Of a stretch of 64,000 bases of DNA, positions 49,873-59,845 are shown piece after piece. The notes under the pieces were generated by a model, which ran no database searches, was not told the DNA's origin, and worked only from the letters and a program-made list of their open reading frames with translations. This DNA comes from Listeria grayi DSM 20601 (GTDB lineage Bacteria; Bacillota; Bacilli; Lactobacillales; Listeriaceae), in the NCBI RefSeq assembly GCF_000148995.1, contig NZ_GL538352.1:806001-870000 (forward strand). The letters run 5' to 3'. Every line of letters starts with the position of its first letter. Positions within the stretch are counted from its first letter, which is position 1. The translations under genes and the position numbers were made by a program.

Positions 49873-51387
49873 CTATTTGATAATCCCTTTTTTCTCAAGA
49901 AAGTTTTTTGCCACTTCTTTGGCAGATTTTCCATTCACATTGACTTCATAATTCATTTGACGCATCTCATCGTCTGTAATGATATTGCTGAGTTTGGACA
50001 ATGGTTTTTTGAGTTCTGGATATTTCTTGATCGTCTTCGTAAGCATCAATGGTGCTCCTTGATAAGGAGGGAAAAGGTGCTTATCGTCTTGTAGTACTTT
50101 TAGTTTGTATTGTCTGATCTCGCTATCCGTAGAATAAGCATCCAGTAAGTTGATGTCGCCTTGCTTATAGGCACTGTAGCGCAATTTCGGCTCCATCGTT
50201 TTGATATTAGGGAAGTGGATGCCGTATAATTTTTCGATCCCTTTATAACCATCGCCGCGATCTTTGAATTCGAGTGTGAATCCGACCTTCAGTTTATCCG
50301 TTACATCTTCTAGATCACTGATATTCTCGATCTTATTAGCTTTGGCAAATTTAGGAGAGATGGCTAGTGCATACGTATTATTATATTTCATTGGAGGCAA
50401 ATAAGTCATATCGTATTTCTTGGCGATCCCATCTCGTGCTTGTTCATATACTGCTTTTTCGTCCCGTGATTTTGCTTTTTCCTGTAAGAAAGTTTCTAAG
50501 ACTGTTCCGGTAAATTCTGGATAAATGTCGATATTTCCGGATTTGAGTGCATTAAACAAGAAGCTTGTTTTACCCATGTTCGGTTTGACATTCACTTTCA
50601 GATCCGTTTCGTCTTCAATCACATATTTATACATGTTGATCAAGATCTCTGGCTCCGCGCCTAATTTACCGGCAATCGTAATTTCTTTCTTTTGTCCGGA
50701 AAAATAGGGGATCGCGATGACAGAAGCAGCTAATAGGACTGCAACAATCAATGTAATAATGGTACTTTTGAAAGAAGCACGTTCTAAATAACGCAAAATC
50801 GCGTCAAAAACGATTGCTAGTAAAGCTGCCGGGATCGCACCGAGGAGGATCAGATAGTTGTCATTACGGTCAATACCAAGTAAGATCAAATCCCCAAGGC
50901 CACCAGCGCCAATCAAAGCAGCAAGTGTAGCAGTCCCGATGATGAGTACCATCGCTGTGCGGATACCGGCCATAATAACGGGCATTGCAAGGGGCAGCTG
51001 AACTTTGAACAACCGTTTACTACGGTTCATCCCCATTGCTTCACTGGCTTCGACAAGCGCCGGGTCGACTTCTTTGATCCCGGTATATGTGTTTCGTAAA
51101 ATCGGTAGTAGCGCGTAAATGAACAGCGCAATGATGGCTGGTAAAATGCCGATGCCGACTAATGGAATCAATAGACCTAACAGAGCAAGCGAGGGAATCG
51201 TTTGCAAAATCGCTGCTACTTGAATGATCGGTTCTGCGATTCGCTGATGCCGTGCTAGATAGATTCCTAACGGCAAAGCAATGATAACAGCAATAAACAG
51301 GGCAATGAAGGAGATCTGCACATGTTGGAGCAATGCTGTCAGAAGCTCTCCTTTACGATCCGCTAACGTATTTAAAAAGGTATTCAT
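49873..51387 (-). CDS. bilEB: BilEB-type permease/substrate-binding fusion protein
   Basis: A 504-residue fusion. The N-terminal half is an OpuCB-like permease (six helices, EAA loop LVEASEAMGMNRSKRLFKVQLP). After a further membrane anchor at about 210-228 comes an OpuAC/ProX-type binding domain (ITIAGKLGAEPEILINMY ... YSTDSEIRQYKLKVLQ) outside the cell. In L. monocytogenes this two-gene system (also called OpuB) was described as BilE, a bile exclusion system. Its structure is that of an importer. The start overlaps the bilEA stop by 4 bases. Confidence 0.9.
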   Translation of the reverse strand: MNTFLNTLADRKGELLTALLQHVQISFIALFIAVIIALPLGIYLARHQRIAEPIIQVAAILQTIPSLALLGLLIPLVGIGILPAIIALFIYALLPILRNTYTGIKEVDPALVEASEAMGMNRSKRLFKVQLPLAMPVIMAGIRTAMVLIIGTATLAALIGAGGLGDLILLGIDRNDNYLILLGAIPAALLAIVFDAILRYLERASFKSTIITLIVAVLLAASVIAIPYFSGQKKEITIAGKLGAEPEILINMYKYVIEDETDLKVNVKPNMGKTSFLFNALKSGNIDIYPEFTGTVLETFLQEKAKSRDEKAVYEQARDGIAKKYDMTYLPPMKYNNTYALAISPKFAKANKIENISDLEDVTDKLKVGFTLEFKDRGDGYKGIEKLYGIHFPNIKTMEPKLRYSAYKQGDINLLDAYSTDSEIRQYKLKVLQDDKHLFPPYQGAPLMLTKTIKKYPELKKPLSKLSNIITDDEMRQMNYEVNVNGKSAKEVAKNFLEKKGIIK

Positions 51388-52367
51388 ACATGCTCACCTT
51401 GCCTTTCCATCACGATCGATAGGAAGCGCAAGACGTGCTGATTTGTAACAGTGGCAATAAAATTGCCATCTGCATCTTTTACAGGAATCGATTTTGTGTC
51501 TGCTAAAGTTTGAATCAGTGAATCAAGGCTATCAGAAGCATTCACATACAAGCTACCGTCATCTGTTTGGTAGGATAAATGCAGGTTTTCATCTAATAGA
51601 TCCTGAACCGTATAGCTACTTCCCAAGACAGATTGGCTATGTGCATTACCGGAATCCAAGAAATTACGAACAAACTCATTTTCCGGATGACGTAAGATCT
51701 CTTCGGGCGTGTCGATCTGTACTACTTCGCCATCTTGCATCAAACAGATCCGATCGCCGAGCGCGATTGCTTCCTGCATATCATGAGTAACAAACACAAT
51801 CGTTTTTTTGATTCGTTTTTGCAGATCAGAAATATCTTGCTGCAACTTTTGACGAGAGATCGGGTCAAGCGCGCTGAATGGTTCATCCATTAAAATAATA
51901 TCTGGATCAGCTGCTAGGGCGCGAACCACGCCTACACGTTGCTGTTCGCCACCAGATAATTCTGCTGGCTTGCGGTGACGGTACTTTTCCGGTTCTAAGC
52001 CAACGCTGTCGAGCAGTTCTGTGATGCGTTCCTGGATTTTTTTCTTATCCCATTTTTTCAACTCTGGAACGATCGCGATATTTTCTTCGATGGTCATATG
52101 TGGAAAAAGTGCGATTTGCTGCAATACATATCCGATATTCCAGCGTAATTCGTGAATATCATAATCACTGATTCGTTTGCCGTCTATGTAAATGGTTCCC
52201 TTTGTCAGTTTATTGAGTCGATTGATCATTTTCAGTGTCGTCGTTTTTCCGCAGCCACTAGGACCAATAAACACAAAAAACTCACCATCTTTGATCTCAA
52301 GATTGATGTTTTTTACTGCTTCTAAGCCATCTTTGTAGGTTTTAGAAACATCTTCAAATTTAATCAT
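51384..52367 (-). CDS. bilEA: BilEA-type ABC transporter ATPase
   Basis: A 327-residue ATPase with Walker A GPSGCGKTTTLK, signature LSGGEQQRVGVVRAL and Walker B IILMDEPFSALDP. The C-terminus holds one apparently degenerate CBS-like unit (about residues 250-320), shorter than in OpuCA. AGGAGGTGC precedes the ATG. With BilEB it makes a complete transporter. An inverted repeat lies 30-45 bases upstream of the start. Confidence 0.9.
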   Translation of the reverse strand: MIKFEDVSKTYKDGLEAVKNINLEIKDGEFFVFIGPSGCGKTTTLKMINRLNKLTKGTIYIDGKRISDYDIHELRWNIGYVLQQIALFPHMTIEENIAIVPELKKWDKKKIQERITELLDSVGLEPEKYRHRKPAELSGGEQQRVGVVRALAADPDIILMDEPFSALDPISRQKLQQDISDLQKRIKKTIVFVTHDMQEAIALGDRICLMQDGEVVQIDTPEEILRHPENEFVRNFLDSGNAHSQSVLGSSYTVQDLLDENLHLSYQTDDGSLYVNASDSLDSLIQTLADTKSIPVKDADGNFIATVTNQHVLRFLSIVMERQGEHV

Positions 52368-52395
52368 GCTGCACCTCCTGTATGGAATGGATTTT

Positions 52396-52412
52396 ATTCG
52401 TATAAAACGAAT
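52396..52412. promoter_or_regulatory. perfect inverted repeat upstream of bilEA
   Basis: ATTCGT-ATAAA-ACGAAT, six-base perfect arms, between the divergent bilE and murB genes and close to where the bilE promoter should be. It is a candidate operator for an unknown regulator. Confidence 0.45.
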
Positions 52413-52574
52413 GCGTGTCGTGCGCGTAAGTCACTTCGTTCTTTTACCCTCTTTTTTAGTTTTTACACCTAGAATCGCGAGGTAAACCATTGATGTTTCT
52501 TTTTATTTATAATTTTACATGTTACAATAAACTAAGCTACATAGCAACTAGAAAGAAAGGTTTGAAATAAACAA

Positions 52575-53498
52575 ATGGATATGAAAAAATTTGCGGAAAT
52601 GCTACAATCGAAATTTCCTTTAATGCCTTTGAAAGAGAAGGAATCATTGGCTAAATATAGTTATACAAAAACAGGTGGACAAGCAGATCTTTTTGCGATG
52701 CCGCGTGATATGGAAGAAGCAAAAGCATTGATTGCCTTGATCGATCAGCATGATGTCCCGCTTACTGTCATCGGCAATGGCTCTAACCTTGTTATTCGAG
52801 ATGGAGGCATCAGAGGGATCGTGGTTCATTTTGACTTGCTTTCTTCTATCAAAAGAGAAGGGACAAAGGTCATTGCCGGTAGTGGTGCGAAAATCATTGC
52901 TGTATCGGAATTTGCCTGCAATGAGAGTCTCAGCGGCCTAGAATTTGCCTGTGGGATCCCTGGTTCAGTCGGCGGAGCACTTTATATGAATGCTGGGGCA
53001 TACGGCGGCGAGATCAGTCAAGTTTTAGTGGAAGCAACGGTGCTTGATCAATCTGGGAACCTGCTTCATTTGGAGAAAGAGGACTTGACGGCGAGTTATC
53101 GGAACAGTACGATCGCGAATAAAAATTATATAGTTTTGGAAGCTGTTTTCCAGCTGGAGCTTGCCGAAATGGCTGTCATTCGGGCACAAATGGACGAATT
53201 AACGGCACTGCGTGAAGCCAAGCAACCGCTAGAATATCCATCGTGTGGAAGCGTCTTTAAGCGGCCACCTGGTTATTTTGCCGGGAAATTGATTCAAGAT
53301 GCCGGCTTGCAAGGCTTGCAAATCGGCGGAGCGCAAGTTTCCGAAAAGCATGCTGGTTTCATCGTGAACGTAGACCATGCGACCGCCACAGATTATATGG
53401 ATGTCATTCATCACGTTCAAAAAGTAATAAAAGAAAAATTTGACGTTATTTTAGAAACGGAAGTTAAAATCATCGGAGAAGAGAGGCCAAATGAGTGA
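52575..53498 (+). CDS. murB: UDP-N-acetylenolpyruvoylglucosamine reductase MurB
   Basis: A 307-residue FAD enzyme that completes UDP-MurNAc synthesis. The FAD-binding motif TVIGNGSNLVIRDGG, the GIPGSVGGALYMNAGAYGGE loop and the catalytic PSCGSVFKRP (Ser in the proton-donor position) plus LIQDAGLQGLQIGGA are complete. TACAAT at 52523-52528 is a likely -10. The stop overlaps the next gene. An ATG two codons downstream is an alternative start. Confidence 0.96.
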   Translation: MDMKKFAEMLQSKFPLMPLKEKESLAKYSYTKTGGQADLFAMPRDMEEAKALIALIDQHDVPLTVIGNGSNLVIRDGGIRGIVVHFDLLSSIKREGTKVIAGSGAKIIAVSEFACNESLSGLEFACGIPGSVGGALYMNAGAYGGEISQVLVEATVLDQSGNLLHLEKEDLTASYRNSTIANKNYIVLEAVFQLELAEMAVIRAQMDELTALREAKQPLEYPSCGSVFKRPPGYFAGKLIQDAGLQGLQIGGAQVSEKHAGFIVNVDHATATDYMDVIHHVQKVIKEKFDVILETEVKIIGEERPNE

Positions 53499-54526
53499 AT
53501 GATTTAATTCGATTTGTGAAGCAGAAAAGTGTTACACGTGTTTTAGTGTTTTTACTATTAGTATTCGTGCTCTATCTAGTTAGGAGCATGATTGATATTA
53601 TTTTGATGACCTTTATTTTCTCTTATTTGATCACGCGGTTAGAAAACTTTATTTTAAAGCGCGTGTCGATCTACAGACCGATCATCGTTATTATTTTGTA
53701 TGCACTGATCGTTGTGTGTCTGACGTTGCTGCTTGTCAAATATGTTCCGATCATCATTGAACAACTGAATCAGCTGATTAAATTCGGGAATGCTTTCTTT
53801 ACAACTAAAAGTAATAACCAAATCATTGATTACATCGTAAAAATGGGGAATGATTTCAATATCACCAAATATACAGATAAAGGTTTTACATTCCTGCTCA
53901 GTTCGCTGAAAAGCACGGGAACGGTAATGATGAACATTTTTATCGCACTGATGTTGAGCCTGTTCTTTTCACTTGGCAGAGAACACCTATTAGTATTCAC
54001 AAAACAATTTGAAACGAGCAAGATCGCTTTTATTTATGAAGAAATGAAATTCTTTGGCGTGAAATTTGTACGGACGTTTGGAAAAGTCATCGAAGCACAA
54101 TTTTTGATCGCATTAGTCAACTGTGTGCTGACAACGATCGTCTTATGGTTCCTTCACTTCCCGCAACTGCTTACACTATCGATCATGATCTTCTTACTCG
54201 GATTGATACCTGTCGCCGGCGTAGTTTTATCATTGATCCCGCTTTCAATCGTTGGGTTTTCGATCGGTGGTATCAAATATATTATTTATGTGATTATTTT
54301 GATCGTGGTGATCCACGCGATCGAATCGTATATCCTTAACCCAAAATTGATGTCGGCAAAGACAAACCTGCCTGTATTTTATACGTTCATCATTTTGATT
54401 TTCGGTGAACATTTCTTTGGGATATGGGGATTGATTGTCGGCATCCCTGTGGTAATGTTCTTCTTAGATGTTTTAGAAGTGACAGGGCAGGAAGGAAAGC
54501 TTGGTGGAAATAAAAAAATGACTTAG
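53495..54526 (+). CDS. AI-2E family transporter-like permease
   Basis: A 343-residue membrane protein of the AI-2E (UPF0118/PerM) family with about seven to eight helices. Family marks are the central amphipathic loop (GREHLLVFTKQFETSK) and the LIPVAGVVLSLIPLS and HAIESYILNPKLM regions. Members are linked to ion or small-molecule efflux; the substrate is unknown. It starts with GTG overlapping the murB stop by 4 bases, so it is coupled to murB. Confidence 0.85.
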   Translation: MNDLIRFVKQKSVTRVLVFLLLVFVLYLVRSMIDIILMTFIFSYLITRLENFILKRVSIYRPIIVIILYALIVVCLTLLLVKYVPIIIEQLNQLIKFGNAFFTTKSNNQIIDYIVKMGNDFNITKYTDKGFTFLLSSLKSTGTVMMNIFIALMLSLFFSLGREHLLVFTKQFETSKIAFIYEEMKFFGVKFVRTFGKVIEAQFLIALVNCVLTTIVLWFLHFPQLLTLSIMIFLLGLIPVAGVVLSLIPLSIVGFSIGGIKYIIYVIILIVVIHAIESYILNPKLMSAKTNLPVFYTFIILIFGEHFFGIWGLIVGIPVVMFFLDVLEVTGQEGKLGGNKKMT

Positions 54527-54547
54527 GACATCCCTAAGTCATTTTTC
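54514..54547 (+). terminator. terminator overlapping the end of the AI-2E gene
   Basis: AAAAAATGACTTAGG-ACAT-CCCTAAGTCATTTTT. The 5' arm includes the last codons and the stop. Confidence 0.92.
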
Positions 54548-54569
54548 ATACAGAAAAGGAGGCTACGTC

Positions 54570-55022
54570 ATGCTGACGTTACAACAAATGTCCAGAGAAG
54601 AATATACGAATTACCTATCAAATGCGGTTATTGATTATGCGGCTGATAAAATAACAGCTGGAACTTGGACGAAAGACGAGGCAATTGGATTAGCAAACGA
54701 TGCATTTGCTGATTTATTACCTCAAGGAATCGATACACCTAACGAGTATTTATATACGATCCACCGCTCCAATATTCCAATTGGTCACATATGGCTACAT
54801 TACAAAGACCAAGCAGCATTTATCTATGACTTCTTGATTTTCGCCGATTATCGAAACAAAGGATACGGTTCAGAAGCCATGACCTGCCTAGAACAAAGAG
54901 CTAAACAGATAGGTGCGGTGAAGCTATCCCTACATGTTTTTGCGCATAATAAGCAGGCGGTTCATGTTTATGAAAAAGCTGGCTTTCAGTATACGGATCA
55001 TACAATGGCAAAAAATATTTAG
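54570..55022 (+). CDS. GNAT family N-acetyltransferase
   Basis: A 150-residue acetyltransferase. The acetyl-CoA motif A is IFADYRNKGYGSEAM (R/Q-x-x-G-x-G/A type: NKGYGS), and motif B is VFAHNKQAVHVYEKAGFQY. An N-terminal region of about 60 residues precedes the core. AAAGGAGGC precedes the ATG. The substrate is unknown. It lies convergent to the flavin reductase gene. Confidence 0.86.
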   Translation: MLTLQQMSREEYTNYLSNAVIDYAADKITAGTWTKDEAIGLANDAFADLLPQGIDTPNEYLYTIHRSNIPIGHIWLHYKDQAAFIYDFLIFADYRNKGYGSEAMTCLEQRAKQIGAVKLSLHVFAHNKQAVHVYEKAGFQYTDHTMAKNI

Positions 55023-55029
55023 AAACCAG

Positions 55030-55623
55030 CTACTTGTTATATCGAAAATTATAACCAAGCAAGGTGTCAGCAGCTTTGTAAGCTCTGAATTGATAGATCA
55101 GCGGCGACCAAGCCTCGCTATTGATTTGGCCGTTTTGATCTAGAATGGATTCAGCAGCTAGGACCTGCGAGATAGAAAGTTCGACAATCGCGAACTGCTC
55201 TCTCTCCGTTATATTTTCGATATCCGCAGCTATTTGTAGCGGGCACTCAGCAATTGCCGGTACAGCTGTATCAGGAATATGTTTAGGCGAGAAGCCACTT
55301 GTTGCAAATTTGTCGGCATCATAGGTATAGCCCATTTTTTGTTTATACGCCGGCACTTCAAGCATTCCTGTCTTTTGGGCGATTTTTTCGACCTCGTTCC
55401 ACTGATGACTTGCCGGCACATTGATTACTGCCTGCGATCCGGCCTGAATATTACGGAAACCTTGGCTTTGCTGGGCGATCCCGATAACGATCTTATCGAT
55501 CAGCGTCCACGAAGAAGACAAAGGGGTGATATTGGCTACGCCGGTAATTGGATCAATGGTCGTTAGTAAAAGGACCGGAAAACCATAGTATAGACTGTTT
55601 GCTTTTACTGCTTGATGTTTCAT
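55030..55623 (-). CDS. flavin reductase family protein
   Basis: A 197-residue FMN-binding split-barrel protein of the flavin reductase/DIM6-NTAB type (PVLLLTTIDPITGVANITPLSSSWTL; INVPASHQW). The start is the ATG with GTGAGGATG upstream; the five extra residues to 55638 are unlikely. It diverges from the ArsR-type gene across an 81-base gap with an inverted repeat, suggesting the regulator controls it. The substrate is unknown. Confidence 0.84.
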   Translation of the reverse strand: MKHQAVKANSLYYGFPVLLLTTIDPITGVANITPLSSSWTLIDKIVIGIAQQSQGFRNIQAGSQAVINVPASHQWNEVEKIAQKTGMLEVPAYKQKMGYTYDADKFATSGFSPKHIPDTAVPAIAECPLQIAADIENITEREQFAIVELSISQVLAAESILDQNGQINSEAWSPLIYQFRAYKAADTLLGYNFRYNK

Positions 55624-55668
55624 AACTATCATCCTCACTTTCTAACTCAACCATATCATCTCAATGAA

Positions 55669-55682
55669 TCGATGCACATCGA
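55669..55682. promoter_or_regulatory. inverted repeat between flavin reductase and ArsR-type genes
   Basis: TCGATG-CA-CATCGA with perfect six-base arms in the divergent promoter region. It is a candidate operator for the adjacent ArsR-family regulator. Confidence 0.45.
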
Positions 55683-55704
55683 AGTGTCAAAAGGAGGGCT
55701 TTTT

Positions 55705-56373
55705 TTGGAAATCAAAGAGGCAGATCTTTATGCTGTTACTAGATTATTAAATGATCAAACTCGAATCGCGATTTTGGAAATACTTATGGACGGTCGTTTC
55801 CATACCGTCAGTGAATTAGCTAAATACTGCAAAGTAAAAACCAACACTGCAAGCTTTCATATGACAAAGCTACTGGAAATAGGTTGGCTGGAAACCCATA
55901 AGCAGGGGAGATATCGTTATTATCGGCTAGTGGATGAGCAGTTGGCTGGTCTATTGGAGCAGCTCCTTATCTTAGCTCCTGTAAAAAAACATACGACTTT
56001 GATGAAAAGTTTGGAAATGGAGCGGCTGATAGAAGCGCGGACTTGCTATAATCATCTCGCGGGAAAGTTAGGAGTAGCGCTACTGAAGTATCTATGCGAG
56101 CAGCAACTGATTTCCCGTCAAAAAGGACATTTAATAGTTACCGAAAAAGGCCTGTTGTTTTTCCGCAACTGGGGGATCGAGGTGGAAAAACTGCAGGATC
56201 CGCTATGTAAAGATTGCTTAGACTGGACGGAAAGAGATTTCCACCTCGCTGGAAAACTTGGCAATGCAATATATCAGACGTTTCGAGATAATGGCTGGAT
56301 CGAAAGTCACCCAACAGATCGCTCTGTTACGCTCTCAGTTAAGGGTAGAAACAGGCTCCCATTTTTAATATAA
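55705..56373 (+). CDS. ArsR-family transcriptional regulator with C-terminal extension
   Basis: A 222-residue protein. Residues about 8-85 form an ArsR/GntR-like winged helix (LLNDQTRIAILEILMDG, CKVKTNTASFHMTKLLEIGW, GRYRYYRLVDEQ). The second half is an extra domain with a second helical repeat and a Cys pair (CKDCLDW), possibly a sensor. No classical metal ELCVCDL box is seen. TTG 55705 is chosen because AAGGAGGG lies at ideal distance; the frame continues to 55612 within the divergent gene's start. Confidence 0.8.
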   Translation: MEIKEADLYAVTRLLNDQTRIAILEILMDGRFHTVSELAKYCKVKTNTASFHMTKLLEIGWLETHKQGRYRYYRLVDEQLAGLLEQLLILAPVKKHTTLMKSLEMERLIEARTCYNHLAGKLGVALLKYLCEQQLISRQKGHLIVTEKGLLFFRNWGIEVEKLQDPLCKDCLDWTERDFHLAGKLGNAIYQTFRDNGWIESHPTDRSVTLSVKGRNRLPFLI

Positions 56374-56403
56374 AAAAGAGACGCATGGTGCGCCTCTTTT
56401 TAT
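56372..56403. terminator. convergent terminator
   Basis: AAAAAGAGACGCATGGTGCGCCTCTTTTT, a stem with A and T tracts on both sides, between the ArsR-type and bglA genes. Confidence 0.88.
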
Positions 56404-56404
56404 T

Positions 56405-57826
<1,422 letters not shown>

Positions 57827-57852
57827 CTACTTCTCTAGCAATTTTCTAGTTA

Positions 57853-57881
57853 AATATAGCACTAGGGTTCCCCACTGTAAA
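57853..57881 (-). promoter_or_regulatory. SigA promoter of bglA
   Basis: On the minus strand TTTACA (57881-57876), 17 bases, TATATT (57858-57853). Confidence 0.75.
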
Positions 57882-57889
57882 CGCTTTTC
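57876..57889. promoter_or_regulatory. CRE site (CcpA) over the bglA -35 box
   Basis: TGTAAACGCTTTTC matches the CRE consensus TGWAANCGNTNWCA at all but the last position. It contains the bglA -35 hexamer, so CcpA bound here should block transcription when preferred sugars are present. Confidence 0.75.
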
Positions 57890-57896
57890 CGACAAG

Positions 57897-57912
57897 TTGA
57901 AACATGTTTCAA
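57897..57912. promoter_or_regulatory. 16-base perfect palindrome upstream of the bglA promoter
   Basis: TTGAAACATGTTTCAA is a perfect palindrome centred about 23 bases upstream of the bglA -35. It suits a dimeric activator or repressor, which I cannot name. Confidence 0.5.
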
Positions 57913-58025
57913 ACATTAGGAATAAAGCCATTCGATTCTGTTTCTATCTGATTGGTCTTAAACAATGAAAAAAGGGTATATGGAGAATGAAAAGTTATTT
58001 TAGTAATGGGAAAGGGTGGGGGAAG

Positions 58026-58463
58026 ATGTCTCTTTATAAACGTATCTTAGTTGGTGTTGACGGGTCTAATGAAGCAGAAGCAGCTTTCAGACGCGCGGTA
58101 CAATTTGTCAAAGCAGAAGAGGATGCTGTACTGGGAATTGGTTTTGTTGCAGATGTTCGCAGAATAGCCCCGTTGATCGATTATGAACAAACATATGCAA
58201 AGAAAGCAAAGGCATACGGCGAAGAGTTGGTAGAGATCTATAAGCAAGAAGCACTTCGCTTTGGCGTCCAACATATCGAAACCTTCGTCCATTTTGGAAC
58301 CCCTAAATCCACATTAGTCCGTAAAATATTAAAAAATTTCCAAGCCGATCTGATCGTTGTAGGAGCTACTGGATTAACGCAGACCGAACAGGCTCTTTTA
58401 GGAAGTGTCACGGATTATGTTACCCGAACCGCCCAGTGCGATGTCTTTATCGTCAAAAAATGA
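58026..58463 (+). CDS. universal stress protein (UspA family)
   Basis: A 145-residue single-domain Usp. The N-terminal strand YKRILVGVDGSNEAEAAF and the ATP-binding pattern VVGATGLTQTEQALLGSVTDYV (G-2x-G-9x-G-S/T type) are present. The ATG after GGGTGGGGGAAG is chosen over 57987, which lacks a good ribosome-binding site. It is divergent from bglA and followed by its own terminator. Confidence 0.9.
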   Translation: MSLYKRILVGVDGSNEAEAAFRRAVQFVKAEEDAVLGIGFVADVRRIAPLIDYEQTYAKKAKAYGEELVEIYKQEALRFGVQHIETFVHFGTPKSTLVRKILKNFQADLIVVGATGLTQTEQALLGSVTDYVTRTAQCDVFIVKK

Positions 58464-58478
58464 TACGAATGTTACCAA

Positions 58479-58511
58479 CAGCGTTTCCTAATGAAACGCT
58501 GTTTTTTTGTA
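58479..58511 (+). terminator. terminator after the universal stress protein gene
   Basis: AACAGCGTTTC-CTAAT-GAAACGCTGTTTTTTT. Confidence 0.93.
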
Positions 58512-58530
58512 TGTAAATATAAAAAGCTGT

Positions 58531-58559
58531 TTGACAACATACAACTCGAATGATAGTAT
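58531..58559 (+). promoter_or_regulatory. SigA promoter of gbuABC
   Basis: TTGACA (58531-58536), 17 bases, TAGTAT (58554-58559). The leader of about 65 bases contains an imperfect hairpin GAGGCAACTT / AAGTTGTTTC just before the AAAAGGAGGA ribosome-binding site. Confidence 0.8.
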
Positions 58560-58630
58560 TGGATTGTCTGTTTAAGAGGCAACTTGTTGTAAATGAGAAG
58601 TTGTTTCTTTAGAAAAGGAGGATAGCTAAG

Positions 58631-59845
58631 TTGACTAAAATAAAAGTAGAACATCTAACTAAGATTTTCGGCAAACGTAAAAAGCAGGCACTGGAAATGA
58701 TCCAGGCCAAAAAGTCGAAATCAGAAATTTTGAAAGAGACAGGTGCATCCGTTGGTGTATACGATGTCAGCTTTGAAGTGGAAGAGGGAGAAATATTTGT
58801 CATCATGGGACTTTCAGGAAGTGGGAAATCCACGTTGATCCGATTATTGAACCGGTTGATTTTCCCGACAAATGGCCATGTTTTTATTGACAATCAGGAT
58901 ATTTCCTCTGTCAGTAAGAAAGAATTATTGCAGATCCGCAGGCAGAAAATGAGCATGGTCTTCCAGAATTTCGGATTATTCCCGCATCGCACGATTCTGG
59001 AAAACACAGAATTCGGCTTGGAAGCACGTGGCATTGGCAAGAAGGAACGCATCGAGAAAGCAAGAGGAGCTTTGCAAAACTCTGGACTACTGGATTATCA
59101 AAATCAGTACCCGAATCAGCTTTCCGGAGGTATGCAGCAGCGCGTAGGATTGGCAAGAGCGATCGCCAATGATCCGGAAATCCTTTTGATGGATGAAGCT
59201 TTTTCTGCATTGGATCCTTTGATAAGAAGAGAAATGCAGACCGAACTGCTCAACATCCAAGATCAGCTTAAAAAGACGATTATTTTCATCACCCACGATC
59301 TGAACGAAGCATTGCGGATCGGGGACCGAATTGCATTGATGAAAGACGGAGAAATCGTTCAGATCGGGACGGGTGAAGAAATATTGACGAACCCGGCAAA
59401 TGACTATGTCGAAAGTTTTATTGAAGATATTGATAAATCACGTATTTTGACAGCAGAGAACATTATGATTCCAGCAGTGACAATCAATATAGATGTCGAT
59501 GGACCAAGAGTAGCACTCAATCGGATGCGCCAAGAAGAAATCAGTCTATTGATCGCAACAAATGCGAGTAAACAATTAGTAGGCTATATTACTGCCGAAG
59601 ATGCCTACACAGCCAATAAAGAGAAAAAAGAACTTCGCGAATTCCTCAAACAAGATATCCCCACCATTGAAAAAGATATGAAACTCCATGATATTTTCAA
59701 CATCATTCACCAAGTTTCTTCCCCAGTCATTGTTCTGGATGGAGGAAAGATCGCTGGCGTCATTGTTAAAGGAATTGTGATCGAGGCGCTTGCAACAAGC
59801 GAAAATGCAGCAGACAGCGAAGCGCGAAAGGGAGTTGAATCATGA
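58631..59845 (+). CDS. gbuA: Glycine betaine ABC transporter ATPase GbuA
   Basis: A 404-residue OpuAA/ProV-type ATPase. Walker [13 protein letters not shown], signature [15 protein letters not shown] and Walker [13 protein letters not shown] are intact. The N-terminus has the ProV-type extension ([20 protein letters not shown]) and the C-terminus a CBS pair (about residues 275-390) for osmotic or nucleotide sensing. It starts with TTG behind AAAGGAGGA. First gene of gbuABC, which in L. monocytogenes lies elsewhere on the chromosome. Confidence 0.94.
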   Translation: MTKIKVEHLTKIFGKRKKQALEMIQAKKSKSEILKETGASVGVYDVSFEVEEGEIFVIMGLSGSGKSTLIRLLNRLIFPTNGHVFIDNQDISSVSKKELLQIRRQKMSMVFQNFGLFPHRTILENTEFGLEARGIGKKERIEKARGALQNSGLLDYQNQYPNQLSGGMQQRVGLARAIANDPEILLMDEAFSALDPLIRREMQTELLNIQDQLKKTIIFITHDLNEALRIGDRIALMKDGEIVQIGTGEEILTNPANDYVESFIEDIDKSRILTAENIMIPAVTINIDVDGPRVALNRMRQEEISLLIATNASKQLVGYITAEDAYTANKEKKELREFLKQDIPTIEKDMKLHDIFNIIHQVSSPVIVLDGGKIAGVIVKGIVIEALATSENAADSEARKGVES

